DNA from: Firmicutes bacterium CAG:95
Lineage (GTDB): Bacteria > Bacillota > Clostridia > Lachnospirales > Lachnospiraceae
DNA: 23,674 nt
Direction: 5' to 3'
Assembly (NCBI GenBank): GCA_000438155.1
Contig: FR902950.1
Location: 75,140-98,813, forward strand
Positions 16,294 through 22,454 of this stretch are shown one piece after another. Position 1 is the stretch's first letter. Each line of letters opens with the position of its first letter. The translations under genes were made by a program, and so were the position numbers. The notes beneath the pieces were generated by a model. The model saw nothing but the letters and a program-made list of their open reading frames with translations, did no database searches and had not been told where the DNA came from.

Positions 16294-17508
16294 TCAGCTA
16301 ATCCGCTTTGCTACCACCACGAAACGTCCGTCCGTCTGGGAACTGTCGCAGGTGGACAGTGTCAGAAGGCTGTCGCCGAATTCTGCCGTCACACCGGTAT
16401 CGTACAAGCTTAATTCACTCATTTCCTGCATATAGGAATTGAATTCTGTTTCAGAATTTGCTTCAATAAACTGATAATACTTGAAAACAATATCATCCTC
16501 ATTATAAACCTGTGAACGGAATACATACATCACCTGATACTGTGCCTTTTCATAAATCGTATCAAACGTAATGACAGCGTGCTTTTTTCCATAGGATTCT
16601 TTGGCATATTTCTGCAGATTACCAAACATATTACCCGATTTCATATGATGTCCGTAGACAATCATGTTCGTGGAACGGGGATACACGCTGCAGTTATAAT
16701 CCAGAAAAATGCTTCCATTCTTGTCATATTCCTGGTTATAGTTATGATCCAGATAATAGGTATTATCCGAGGTCTGCATAACAGGGTAATCTATATTTGT
16801 ATCGTCAATTTTGAGCCATCCGATTAGCTTTTTATTCTTATTATATAAAGTTTCATACTCCGGAAGGATATCCGGAAGCCGGACGGCCGATTTATGTAAG
16901 GAAAAGGTATTCTGTTCCTGCTGTGTTCCGGAATTTAATACATTGCTTCCCTTAAGGGAGGCCAACTGATCATAATCCATGTTCGTCCGTGCACTGAAAT
17001 AATAATATACGAAAAAGTATCCGAGACTCGCAGCTGCAACGATTGATGCCAGAACCATAATTCTTTTCCGCAGCTTCTCTGCTTTCTGCAGCTCTTTAAG
17101 TGCTTCCTTTTCAATTACAGCCTGATACTTTGCATTATTCCTGGTATTCTTTATATCTGTTCTTACAGCCTGTCTGCCTGCAGAAGCAGCTGCTCTTTTT
17201 CCCTTCTGTTGATCCTTGTTTCCACTTTTCTTAAGAGAATGTTTTTTCTCTTTCTTCCGGGTGGAAGGATTCCTCTTCATCTGCTCCATCTTCTCATAGA
17301 CCTCATCATCAAAATGAGTTCCAATGATGGTTTCGAACCGGTAGACTCCGGCCTGCATTTCATTAAACAGGCCTTCTAACTGCTTTTTATTGTTGAAATC
17401 CACTTGTGCCCTGATCTCATCAATCATCTTCTGATCTCTCAGAGCCGCCTCATAATCTGCCCTGGTGCGAAAACGCACGCCCCCAACTGACAGGTTTTCT
17501 GAAGTCAT
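16294..17508 (-). CDS. Class B sortase with long cytoplasmic N-terminal extension
   Basis: This is a cysteine transpeptidase that should cleave sorting signals and attach proteins to the cell wall. The C-terminal domain (about 205-404) has the sortase features: catalytic His in VYGHHM (H287), Cys in TLSTC (C387) and Arg in DGRFVVVAKR (R395). IGWLKIDDTNIDYPVMQ and the insert between His and Cys are of the class B type. A single membrane segment is at about 150-171. Unusually, about 150 residues precede it: a helical domain (1-75) and a very basic, Lys-rich segment (78-125). ATG 17508 has AAAGGAG at a good distance and its own promoter upstream. The two following genes carry TPxTGD signals and are its likely substrates; class B enzymes of Clostridia are known to use S/N/PPxTG-type signals. 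Confidence 0.93.
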   Translation of the reverse strand: MTSENLSVGGVRFRTRADYEAALRDQKMIDEIRAQVDFNNKKQLEGLFNEMQAGVYRFETIIGTHFDDEVYEKMEQMKRNPSTRKKEKKHSLKKSGNKDQQKGKRAAASAGRQAVRTDIKNTRNNAKYQAVIEKEALKELQKAEKLRKRIMVLASIVAAASLGYFFVYYYFSARTNMDYDQLASLKGSNVLNSGTQQEQNTFSLHKSAVRLPDILPEYETLYNKNKKLIGWLKIDDTNIDYPVMQTSDNTYYLDHNYNQEYDKNGSIFLDYNCSVYPRSTNMIVYGHHMKSGNMFGNLQKYAKESYGKKHAVITFDTIYEKAQYQVMYVFRSQVYNEDDIVFKYYQFIEANSETEFNSYMQEMSELSLYDTGVTAEFGDSLLTLSTCDSSQTDGRFVVVAKRIS

Positions 17509-17542
17509 GACATACTACTCCTTTATAAAAACATATACCTTT

Positions 17543-17571
17543 ATTTTAGCTATATCCAGAAAGATATGCAA
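17543..17571 (-). promoter_or_regulatory. Sigma-A-like promoter of the sortase gene
   Basis: A -35 TTGCAT (17571-17566), a 17-bp spacer and a -10 TAAAAT (17548-17543) lie 35 nt upstream of the sortase start. Confidence 0.65.
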
Positions 17572-17689
17572 GTGTTTTTCTACATATAGAAGTTTTTACA
17601 TATAGGAGATTTTCCCTATACGCAAGCTGTGTATCCATGCGCAACTTGTATTTTACAGATAATTCCGGCGAAATTTCCTATAAACAAGC

Positions 17690-17716
17690 AAAGAGCCGTG
17701 TCTTCCACGGCCCTTT
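17690..17716 (-). terminator. Terminator after the TSCPD gene
   Basis: An 11-bp stem (AAAGGGCCGTG with CACGGCTCTTT, one G-U pair) and a GAAGA loop are followed by a modest T-rich tail (GCTTGTTTA). It separates the TSCPD gene from the sortase promoter. Confidence 0.7.
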
Positions 17717-17735
17717 CCCCTTAAGCAATATTGGC

Positions 17736-17990
17736 TTATTTGGTCTCTTCGTATGCCTGACGTACTGCCTTGCATAACTGGTCAGCACAGGAGGTTGGCT
17801 TGAATCCGCAGGTATTTCCGAGCAGCTTGCTTTCGATGTAGTCCACGGTACATCCATCCACCAGCTTGGAAACTGCTTTAAGATTTCCGTTGCAGCCTCC
17901 GATAAATTCCACATTGGAGATCACATCTCCATCGATATCAAAATTAATCTGCATTGCACACACGCCCGACGGCTTATAACTGTATCTCAT
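17736..17990 (-). CDS. TIGR03905-type TSCPD domain protein
   Basis: This small protein of 84 aa matches the TSCPD-domain family in full: GVCAMQINFDIDG, VEFIGGCNGNLKAVSKLVDG and CGFKPTSCADQLCKAVRQAY. The Cys residues of GVCA, GGCNGN, NTCG and TSCADQLC are conserved and suggest metal or redox chemistry. The same domain occurs in some ribonucleotide reductases, but the role of the stand-alone form is not known. ATG 17990 has AAGGAG with a 9-nt spacing. It starts 35 nt after the upstream membrane-protein gene and is probably co-transcribed with it. Confidence 0.9.
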   Translation of the reverse strand: MRYSYKPSGVCAMQINFDIDGDVISNVEFIGGCNGNLKAVSKLVDGCTVDYIESKLLGNTCGFKPTSCADQLCKAVRQAYEETK

Positions 17991-18025
17991 ACTCTCTTAC
18001 TCCTTCTAAATCATATTCCATACTC

Positions 18026-18658
18026 TTACAGCACGGTAAGAATGATGTTCAGTACCCACATGACAATGCTGAACACACAGGCAATGATACCAAGTACCCT
18101 ACCCGCTTTCGCCATTTTGGCCTTCGTGGAACCAAGTCCGAGGCGGCCGCGCATTACAGCAAGTACACCACAGCAAAGTCCGGCAATCGGAACAAGGAGT
18201 CCGGTAAGACATCCCAGGATACCAAATATGAGCGATATGGTTGCTGCGGAGGTGTTATTCACCGTTGTAACCGGAACCGCACCTGCATTGGCTGTGCCGG
18301 CTGCAATACCGGCTGCGCCTGCATTCATCTGTTCTGTCGGAATATCCTGCCGCATCAGGGTATAAAGCTGCTCAAGGCTCTGCTTAAACGGCTTCTTCTG
18401 CAGACATCCTACAAATCCTGTCAGACCCATTTCACCACCGAACAATCCCTTTAACCATGCTTCTACATGCAGAACGCCGTTGATATAGCTCCAGGTCATG
18501 AACTTATAACCCTCCAGCATCGGATCTCCGGCACGATATACAGGCTGTCCCTTCCATTCTGCTGTGGAAAAGCCATTCTTGCTCAGGTAATCGTTCATCA
18601 TAAACTGGACGAAATCTACCGGTTTGTTAAGTGGTAAATCATTTGTGTATCTTGACAT
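18026..18658 (-). CDS. Membrane protein with DUF4190-like C-terminus
   Basis: This is a 210-aa protein from ATG 18658. That start has AAGGAGG directly upstream, which overlaps the alternative ATG 18673, so 18658 is preferred. The N-terminal 120 residues are soluble (QFMMNDYLSKNGFS, YKFMTWSYINGVLHVEAWLK) and of unknown fold. An Ala/Gly/Thr linker leads to a C-terminal pair of hydrophobic segments (ISLIFGILGCLTGLLVPIAG and LGIIACVFSIVMWVLNIIL) around a basic GRLGLGSTKAKMAKAGR loop. The pattern resembles DUF4190-type small membrane modules. Function is unknown. It precedes the TSCPD gene and has a sigma-A-like promoter at 18731-18759. Confidence 0.75.
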   Translation of the reverse strand: MSRYTNDLPLNKPVDFVQFMMNDYLSKNGFSTAEWKGQPVYRAGDPMLEGYKFMTWSYINGVLHVEAWLKGLFGGEMGLTGFVGCLQKKPFKQSLEQLYTLMRQDIPTEQMNAGAAGIAAGTANAGAVPVTTVNNTSAATISLIFGILGCLTGLLVPIAGLCCGVLAVMRGRLGLGSTKAKMAKAGRVLGIIACVFSIVMWVLNIILTVL

Positions 18659-18730
18659 GTTATCCTCCTTCATCCCGTTGCATTTCCTTACTGCAACATG
18701 CTTCCTCTATTAATAAAAATAACATAAAAA

Positions 18731-18759
18731 ATTTTATGGTGCAACTGAAACACATACAA
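18731..18759 (-). promoter_or_regulatory. Sigma-A-like promoter of the membrane protein/TSCPD operon
   Basis: A -35 TTGTAT (18759-18754), a 17-bp spacer and a -10 TAAAAT (18736-18731) are seen. It overlaps the candidate sigma-K promoter of the opposite strand. Confidence 0.65.
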
Positions 18760-18777
18760 GCTTTCCTACATATGATA
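18750..18777 (+). promoter_or_regulatory. Candidate sigma-K-type promoter of the cysteine-rich gene
   Basis: AC at 18750-18751, a 17-bp gap and CATATGATA at 18769-18777 fit the known sigma-K pattern (AC, 16-17 bp, CATANNNTA). No good sigma-A promoter was found for this gene. The pattern is short, so chance occurrence is possible. Confidence 0.4.
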
Positions 18778-18813
18778 TAGCATAAATAAAACAAATACCC
18801 TTGGAGGTAACTT

Positions 18814-19050
18814 ATGAGCGATTTAACAGCAACATCCTGCGGATGCGGAACAAACAACAATAACGGATGTGGATGCAGCATTCTCTGGATTATCCTTCTT
18901 CTGTCCTTCTGTGGCAACGGTAACGGATGCGGAAGCAGTCTGTTTAATGGTGACTCCGACTGTGGATGCTGGATCATCCTTCTTCTGCTCTTCTGTGGTA
19001 ACGGTCTGTGTGGCTCTAACAACAACTCCGGTTGTGGATGCGGATGCTGA
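18814..19050 (+). CDS. High-cysteine, glycine-rich small protein with two hydrophobic repeats
   Basis: This 78-aa protein has 13 Cys and many Gly and Asn residues. It is built as two copies of one unit, each a CGC motif, a hydrophobic run (SILWIILLLSF, WIILLLLF) and a CGNG motif, ending in GCGCGC. The copies are also alike at DNA level, indicating internal duplication. GGAGG lies 6 nt before the ATG. It resembles the proteins annotated in Clostridia as chorion class high-cysteine HCB protein 13, whose function is unknown. Cysteine-rich insoluble proteins with sporulation-type promoters are often coat or crust components; that role is inferred here. A terminator follows at 19080. Confidence 0.8.
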   Translation: MSDLTATSCGCGTNNNNGCGCSILWIILLLSFCGNGNGCGSSLFNGDSDCGCWIILLLLFCGNGLCGSNNNSGCGCGC

Positions 19051-19079
19051 TTTTTCATTTCTCTTCACCCTTTCTTCAG

Positions 19080-19110
19080 AAGTAGGCTCTGCGGAGCCTA
19101 CTTTTCTGTT
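19080..19110 (+). terminator. Terminator after the cysteine-rich gene
   Basis: A perfect 10-bp stem (AAGTAGGCTC with GAGCCTACTT) and a TGCG loop are followed by TTCTGTT. It separates this gene from the next two. Confidence 0.8.
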
Positions 19111-19117
19111 ACCATGC

Positions 19118-19154
19118 ATACTCAAAAATGACCCCGATGCATCATTTTGAGTAT
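19118..19154 (+). repeat. 13-bp inverted repeat upstream of the small-protein operon
   Basis: ATACTCAAAAATGA (19118-19131) and TCATTTTGAGTAT (19142-19154) are complementary except for one bulged A, with a 10-nt centre. It lies just upstream of the candidate sigma-E promoter, so it may be an operator or a second hairpin; it lacks a T-tract. Confidence 0.6.
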
Positions 19155-19159
19155 AAAGT

Positions 19160-19189
19160 GCATAAAGAAAGAATCTGCGCGCATAGAAT
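19160..19189 (+). promoter_or_regulatory. Candidate sigma-E-type promoter of the two small helical genes
   Basis: GCATAAA (19160-19166), a 15-bp spacer and CATAGAAT (19182-19189) fit the B. subtilis sigma-E pattern KMATATW, 14-15 bp, CATACAHT, with one mismatch in each box. It lies about 60 nt upstream of ATG 19252. Confidence 0.5.
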
Positions 19190-19251
19190 GAACTATCGTA
19201 ACTGTGAGAGTACTGAACAATTATGAACTTTCATGAAGGAAAGGAGTCTGT

Positions 19252-19722
19252 ATGGAGCAAAAGGACACCAGTCAAATTTCGGCTTTTGATACGCTGTTTT
19301 CCAATAATCATATCCAGATGCTGAAGGTTCTTCTGCCTTATATGGACAATCAATTTCAAAAATATCTTGCCATTTACATTAAATTTCAGGAGCTGCAGGT
19401 TGCCCTTAACTTTGTAAGAAAGCGTCCTTATCCGCTGTGTGGCTGTATGATCCGTCCGGATGATACAGATCCAGCCCAGGTAGTGAAACGCCTTCTTCCC
19501 CTATGCACGAAGGAAGAAAAGGAACAGCTGAACCAGATTCTGAAGGTTTTGCAATCCATGTCGCAATATCAGGAGATGATGCATACCATGGAACTGATGA
19601 AGGATTTCATGCCGGAAGGGGATTCTTCTTCTCCTTCGAGCATGACGGATATGCTGATGGGAATGCTGACCCCCGAGCAGAAGCAGATGTTCGATCTGTT
19701 CTCTGCCATGGGTGATTCCTGA
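19252..19722 (+). CDS. Uncharacterised 156-aa helical protein
   Basis: I do not recognise this family. ATG 19252 has AAAGGAG 5 nt upstream. The protein is soluble and mostly helical. A first half rich in hydrophobic and aromatic residues (HIQMLKVLLPYMDNQFQKYL, then IKFQELQVALNFV) leads to a short PLCGCMIRPDD motif. The second half is Met- and Gln-rich (MMHTMELMKDFMPEG, MLMGMLTPEQKQMFDLFSAM). It has no signal peptide or membrane segment. It lies 36 nt before the next gene on the same strand, and the sigma-E-like promoter covers both. The two products share a Met-rich helical character and may work together; a sporulation role is inferred only from the promoter and the neighbouring cysteine-rich gene. 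Confidence 0.75.
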   Translation: MEQKDTSQISAFDTLFSNNHIQMLKVLLPYMDNQFQKYLAIYIKFQELQVALNFVRKRPYPLCGCMIRPDDTDPAQVVKRLLPLCTKEEKEQLNQILKVLQSMSQYQEMMHTMELMKDFMPEGDSSSPSSMTDMLMGMLTPEQKQMFDLFSAMGDS

Positions 19723-19770
19723 TTTTCCGAAATAACAACAGGCTTTTGAAAAGAAAGGATGATGCCCCTT

Positions 19771-20034
19771 ATGACGAATGAATGGATGAACGATCCCTCT
19801 TTACAGGAAATTGCCCCTTATAAGCTGCAATTTCTTCAGGCCCTGATCTTCGAAAGTGCTTCTCTATCCAGGGAGCAGATGATGCCGTTTCTCATGGCAG
19901 TCATGAAGCGTGGAAAAGAAAAGAACATCAACTTTACAGACCAGGAATTCCAGTCCATTGTCAATGTTCTTAAAAAGCATGCTTCTCCGGAAGAACTGAC
20001 CAAAATGGAAAAGCTTATGAGCTTTCGAAAATAA
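19771..20034 (+). CDS. Uncharacterised 87-aa helical protein
   Basis: No family was recognised. The frame opens at ATG 19759, but that codon touches its own ribosome-binding purines; ATG 19771 (MTNEWMNDPSLQEI) has better spacing from AAAGGATGA and is preferred. The product is soluble, charged and helical. The order is an N-terminal segment YKLQFLQALIFESASLS, a Met-rich middle (REQMMPFLMAVMKRG), and a basic C-terminal half ending TKMEKLMSFRK. It is the second gene of the operon with 19252-19722. Confidence 0.7.
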   Translation: MTNEWMNDPSLQEIAPYKLQFLQALIFESASLSREQMMPFLMAVMKRGKEKNINFTDQEFQSIVNVLKKHASPEELTKMEKLMSFRK

Positions 20035-20156
20035 TAACAAAAGGAAGAAAGGTATCAGGCGGAATGGGCTTTGAATTAAATAATATCCCTGCAGCTAATC
20101 ACTGCCCATTCCCTGCTGTGCCTGCAGATTTCAATGGAATTTCGCATTACTGAATC
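20035..20156 (+). repeat. Intergenic stretch with a 9-bp inverted repeat and a dispersed repeat fragment
   Basis: GGAATGGGC (20061-20069) pairs with GCCCATTCC (20104-20112) across 34 nt, without a T-tract. At 20136-20156 the 21 nt ending GCATTACTGAATC match 16129-16149 with two differences. No gene is seen. This is the last host-like sequence before the composition drops. Confidence 0.55.
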
Positions 20157-20171
20157 TTCTTCATATAAAAC

Positions 20172-20196
20172 AAAAAGCTCCCCAGTAACGGGAAGC
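20172..20196 (-). terminator. Terminator downstream of int
   Basis: GCTTCCC and GGGGAGC pair (one G-T) around a GTTACT loop and are followed by TTTTT on the minus strand. It may also act on the plus strand for the helical-protein operon. Confidence 0.75.
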
Positions 20197-20258
20197 CTTA
20201 GTTTTCGGATTAATCCTGAGCGATGATCTCTTTTTTATTAAACAAAACTCCACTACTA

Positions 20259-20332
20259 TATAACTCTTTATATTTTTACATAACTCTTTGCAAACTACTC
20301 TTGCATTATGTATGTCATTATAATTCTTTATA
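20259..20332 (+). repeat. Three 14-bp direct repeats, candidate integrase arm-binding sites
   Basis: TATAACTCTTTATA (20259), CATAACTCTTTGCA (20279) and TATAATTCTTTATA (20319) are spaced by 20 and 40 bp, near two and four helical turns. Tn916-type integrases bind repeats of this sort near the element ends through their N-terminal domain; the assignment here is inference. Confidence 0.5.
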
Positions 20333-20355
20333 TATTCATATACAATTATACTCAA

Positions 20356-20395
20356 ATGGGTCAAATTATGGGTCATATATTCTTAATGGGTTAAA
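20356..20395 (+). repeat. Three ATGGGTNANA direct repeats at the 3' end of int
   Basis: ATGGGTCAAA (20356), ATGGGTCATA (20368) and ATGGGTTAAA (20386) lie just after and into the int stop codon. They may be a second set of recombination protein sites. Confidence 0.4.
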
Positions 20396-21635
20396 CCGCC
20401 AATACCGAAGCTACTCCTTTAATAGAATCCTGTATTCTTTGTTCTGACACGTGGTTATATATTTGCATTGTAATAGTAATGGATTTGTGCCCCATGATTT
20501 TCTGAAGTACTTTAACATCTAATCCATTTTCAGCCATTCTCGTGCAAAATGTATGTCTCAAAACATGCGCTGAAAAAACCGGCAACTGAACTGCATCTTC
20601 TTCATCCTCAACACTATCATTATATGCGGCCGTAATTAAATGAAGAGATCTATTAACTGTATTCGGTGTGTACAGCTTCAATTGAGAATTCAAAAAAACG
20701 AAACCGGAATAACCGTCACACTCAACCGGACTCGACTTGCTCAAAAAATAAGTGGCACTTTTATATTTTAGTAAAATATCTTTCAAGTCACTTTGCAAGG
20801 GAATACTTCTGGTCTGTCTATTTTTGGGAAGCTCCACATAATGAACCGTTCTTGTAGCATTCTTTTTCTTCTTATATATTATCTGATGGTTCACATTAAT
20901 AATGTTTTTCTCAAAATTAATATCATCCCAAGTCATTCCGATCACTTCACCTATCCTGCATCCAGTTCCAAGCATAAAAGCAATCATCACATAATATTTT
21001 GAATATATATTGTCTTTCCTAACATACTCCATCAATGCTTTTTGCTCATCTCTGGTTAACGGCGTTTTGGATGACTCATTCTGATTATTGTTGTACTCTT
21101 TCATACAATTACGACACGGATTCTTCCTTATCAGGTCATCATCTACTGCTAGTGTAAAAGCCGGAAACAGTAAATTCTGATACAACTGTATAGTACCATC
21201 TTTAAACTTATGCTTATTATGCAAGTCAGCATAAAACAGCTTAATATCCGATCTTTTTACCTTCGTTATTTTCATTTGACCAAGCCGATCTGGTTCTATA
21301 TGTTTATGTAACATATGCAAATAATTATTATAAGTAGAATCTGCCATCGTCTTGATGCTCAAATACAATATAACCAGATTGGTAACGGTAAGGGTTTCTG
21401 CCCGAAAGATATCAATTTTATCTTCAACATCCTTCGTTATTTTTGCTTCCTTTTCCCTAAGAGACAGATCACTTTTCTTCCCCTTTGGGGGCTTATCCGT
21501 GGCAACCAATCTCCAGGAATACTCTGCACGTCTTATCCCATTTACATCAATATACCTGTAACGATACCTCCCATCTTTCATCTGGTCTTCATTTGGTTTT
21601 AAAATTCTGCCCTTAGAATCTTTCCTTGAAATCAT
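20391..21635 (-). CDS. int: Tyrosine recombinase, Tn916 Int-like
   Basis: This is a site-specific tyrosine recombinase of 414 aa that would integrate and excise the element. The N-terminal part (about 1-50, GRYRYRYIDVNGIRRAEYSW) fits the Tn916 Int-type DNA-binding domain. A SAM-like core-binding domain is at about 80-180. The catalytic domain has R227 in GTGCRIGEV, K271 in the PKNRQTRSIPL hairpin, H357 and R360 in HVLRHTFCTRMAE, H383 in MGHKSITITM and the nucleophile Y393 in QIYNHV. All active-site residues are present, so it is probably functional. ATG 21635 has AGGAGG 6 nt upstream, inside a hairpin that may limit its translation. xis lies 118 nt upstream. Confidence 0.95.
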   Translation of the reverse strand: MISRKDSKGRILKPNEDQMKDGRYRYRYIDVNGIRRAEYSWRLVATDKPPKGKKSDLSLREKEAKITKDVEDKIDIFRAETLTVTNLVILYLSIKTMADSTYNNYLHMLHKHIEPDRLGQMKITKVKRSDIKLFYADLHNKHKFKDGTIQLYQNLLFPAFTLAVDDDLIRKNPCRNCMKEYNNNQNESSKTPLTRDEQKALMEYVRKDNIYSKYYVMIAFMLGTGCRIGEVIGMTWDDINFEKNIINVNHQIIYKKKKNATRTVHYVELPKNRQTRSIPLQSDLKDILLKYKSATYFLSKSSPVECDGYSGFVFLNSQLKLYTPNTVNRSLHLITAAYNDSVEDEEDAVQLPVFSAHVLRHTFCTRMAENGLDVKVLQKIMGHKSITITMQIYNHVSEQRIQDSIKGVASVLAV

Positions 21636-21663
21636 TACGCACCTCCTAAAGTCTCGTGCGTAA
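21635..21663 (-). promoter_or_regulatory. Hairpin covering the int translation start
   Basis: On the minus strand TTACGCAC (21663-21656) pairs perfectly with GTGCGTAA (21642-21635) around a 13-nt loop. The AGGAGG of int lies in the loop and stem edge, and the last A of the stem is the A of the ATG. This could reduce int translation when the RNA is read from upstream. Confidence 0.5.
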
Positions 21664-21753
21664 AGAAGAATTAAGATAATTCTATCTTATCATACACTCC
21701 TTTACTTATCAAACTTTAACTGCATATATTTACTTATATTTTCATATATCTCA

Positions 21754-21963
21754 TTATATATAATGAAGTTCATCGGAATTAATATACTCCTCAAATACTT
21801 TTCTTTTAACCAATTTTTTATTTCCAACAGATAAAAGGAATGGGCAATTGGGTAATGATAGCAAGTAGGTCAATCTGTTCACTCCAATATTGGAATACTC
21901 TGCTGCTTCCTTTACCGTTAAATTCAATTTCTGATTAATTGGCAGTTCATTTTCGTTTTTCAT
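21754..21963 (-). CDS. xis: Excisionase, Tn916 Xis-like
   Basis: This is a small DNA-binding protein of 69 aa that would act with Int in excision. It matches the Tn916 Xis type: LTVKEAAEYSNIGVNRLTYL forms the winged-helix recognition part, followed by VGNKKLVKRKVFEEYI. ATG 21963 has AGGAGG 7 nt upstream; the in-frame GTG at 21969 overlaps that spacing and is less likely. It lies directly upstream of int on the same strand. The 118-nt gap to int contains an AT-palindrome near 21760 and a short hairpin near 21680. Confidence 0.87.
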   Translation of the reverse strand: MKNENELPINQKLNLTVKEAAEYSNIGVNRLTYLLSLPNCPFLLSVGNKKLVKRKVFEEYINSDELHYI

Positions 21964-22000
21964 CAACACCCCTCCTATTTAAAATATTATTATCCATTAC

Positions 22001-22098
22001 TAATCTGCTTAAAGTGATGGACATACTGATATACCATAGTTTGGGGGATAATATATCAAAATATCATTGTTATCATATCCATCACTTTAAGCAGATTA
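22001..22098. repeat. Perfect 21-bp inverted repeat with 56-bp centre upstream of xis
   Basis: The arms 22001-22021 and 22078-22098 are exact reverse complements (TAATCTGCTTAAAG... and its mirror). The centre is AT-rich with a run of five G. No flanking target duplication is clear. It could be a regulatory stem in the xis leader, an operator pair, or a small mobile palindrome. Confidence 0.85.
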
Positions 22099-22454
22099 AT
22101 TTATGCCGGTGGCTGTTGGTCAGCTCCACAGGTTATTGCAGTTACAAAGCCCTAAAGGTGAAAATAGCTGCCTTTACCTCTCCCATTTCTATGGGTAGAC
22201 TCCTTTGGTGTGTATCATTATCACCATCATATCAATCATTGCTTTTATTCCTCACCACAGAATAAATAGCCAGAACAGTATCCGCTCCCTTTATACAATA
22301 TTGCATAGTTCAAAGATCATGGCGTAACCACTGGAAAAGCTCCTGATACAATGGACGTTACCGGACTTTATACATCTCTTTTGACGCAGGAGTCAATTCA
22401 GATGATTTTTCAATGTTCATAAAATCTTTGTATATAATAATTGGTTTTATTGGA
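22099..22454 (-). other. Gene-poor stretch with possible coding remnants
   Basis: No intact gene is seen. On the minus strand 22420-22310 reads as 20 codons (MNIEKSSELTPASKEMYKVR), a stop, and 15 further protein-like codons in the same frame (RPLYQELFQWLRHDL, then stop), which looks like the tail of a decayed gene. At 22186-22142 a 14-codon frame (MGEVKAAIFTFRAL) lies after a small hairpin TCT-A-CCCAT-AGAA-ATGGG-AGA. Neither has a convincing ribosome-binding site. Confidence 0.35.

Noticed and set aside
17581..17612. Direct repeat ACATATAG(A/G)AG
   Set aside because: Two short AT-rich copies 16 bp apart upstream of the sortase promoter; too weak to interpret.
18660..19125. Two minus-strand frames across the cysteine-rich gene
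   Set aside because: They are shadows of the repeated Cys/Gly codons; the plus frame has a ribosome-binding site and a terminator.
20259..20395. CRISPR-like array
   Set aside because: Repeats are only 10-14 bp, irregularly spaced, and next to an integrase with no cas genes.
21939..22265. 108-codon plus-strand frame through the inverted repeat
   Set aside because: It starts within xis on the other strand, spans the 21-bp palindrome and has no ribosome-binding site or domain.
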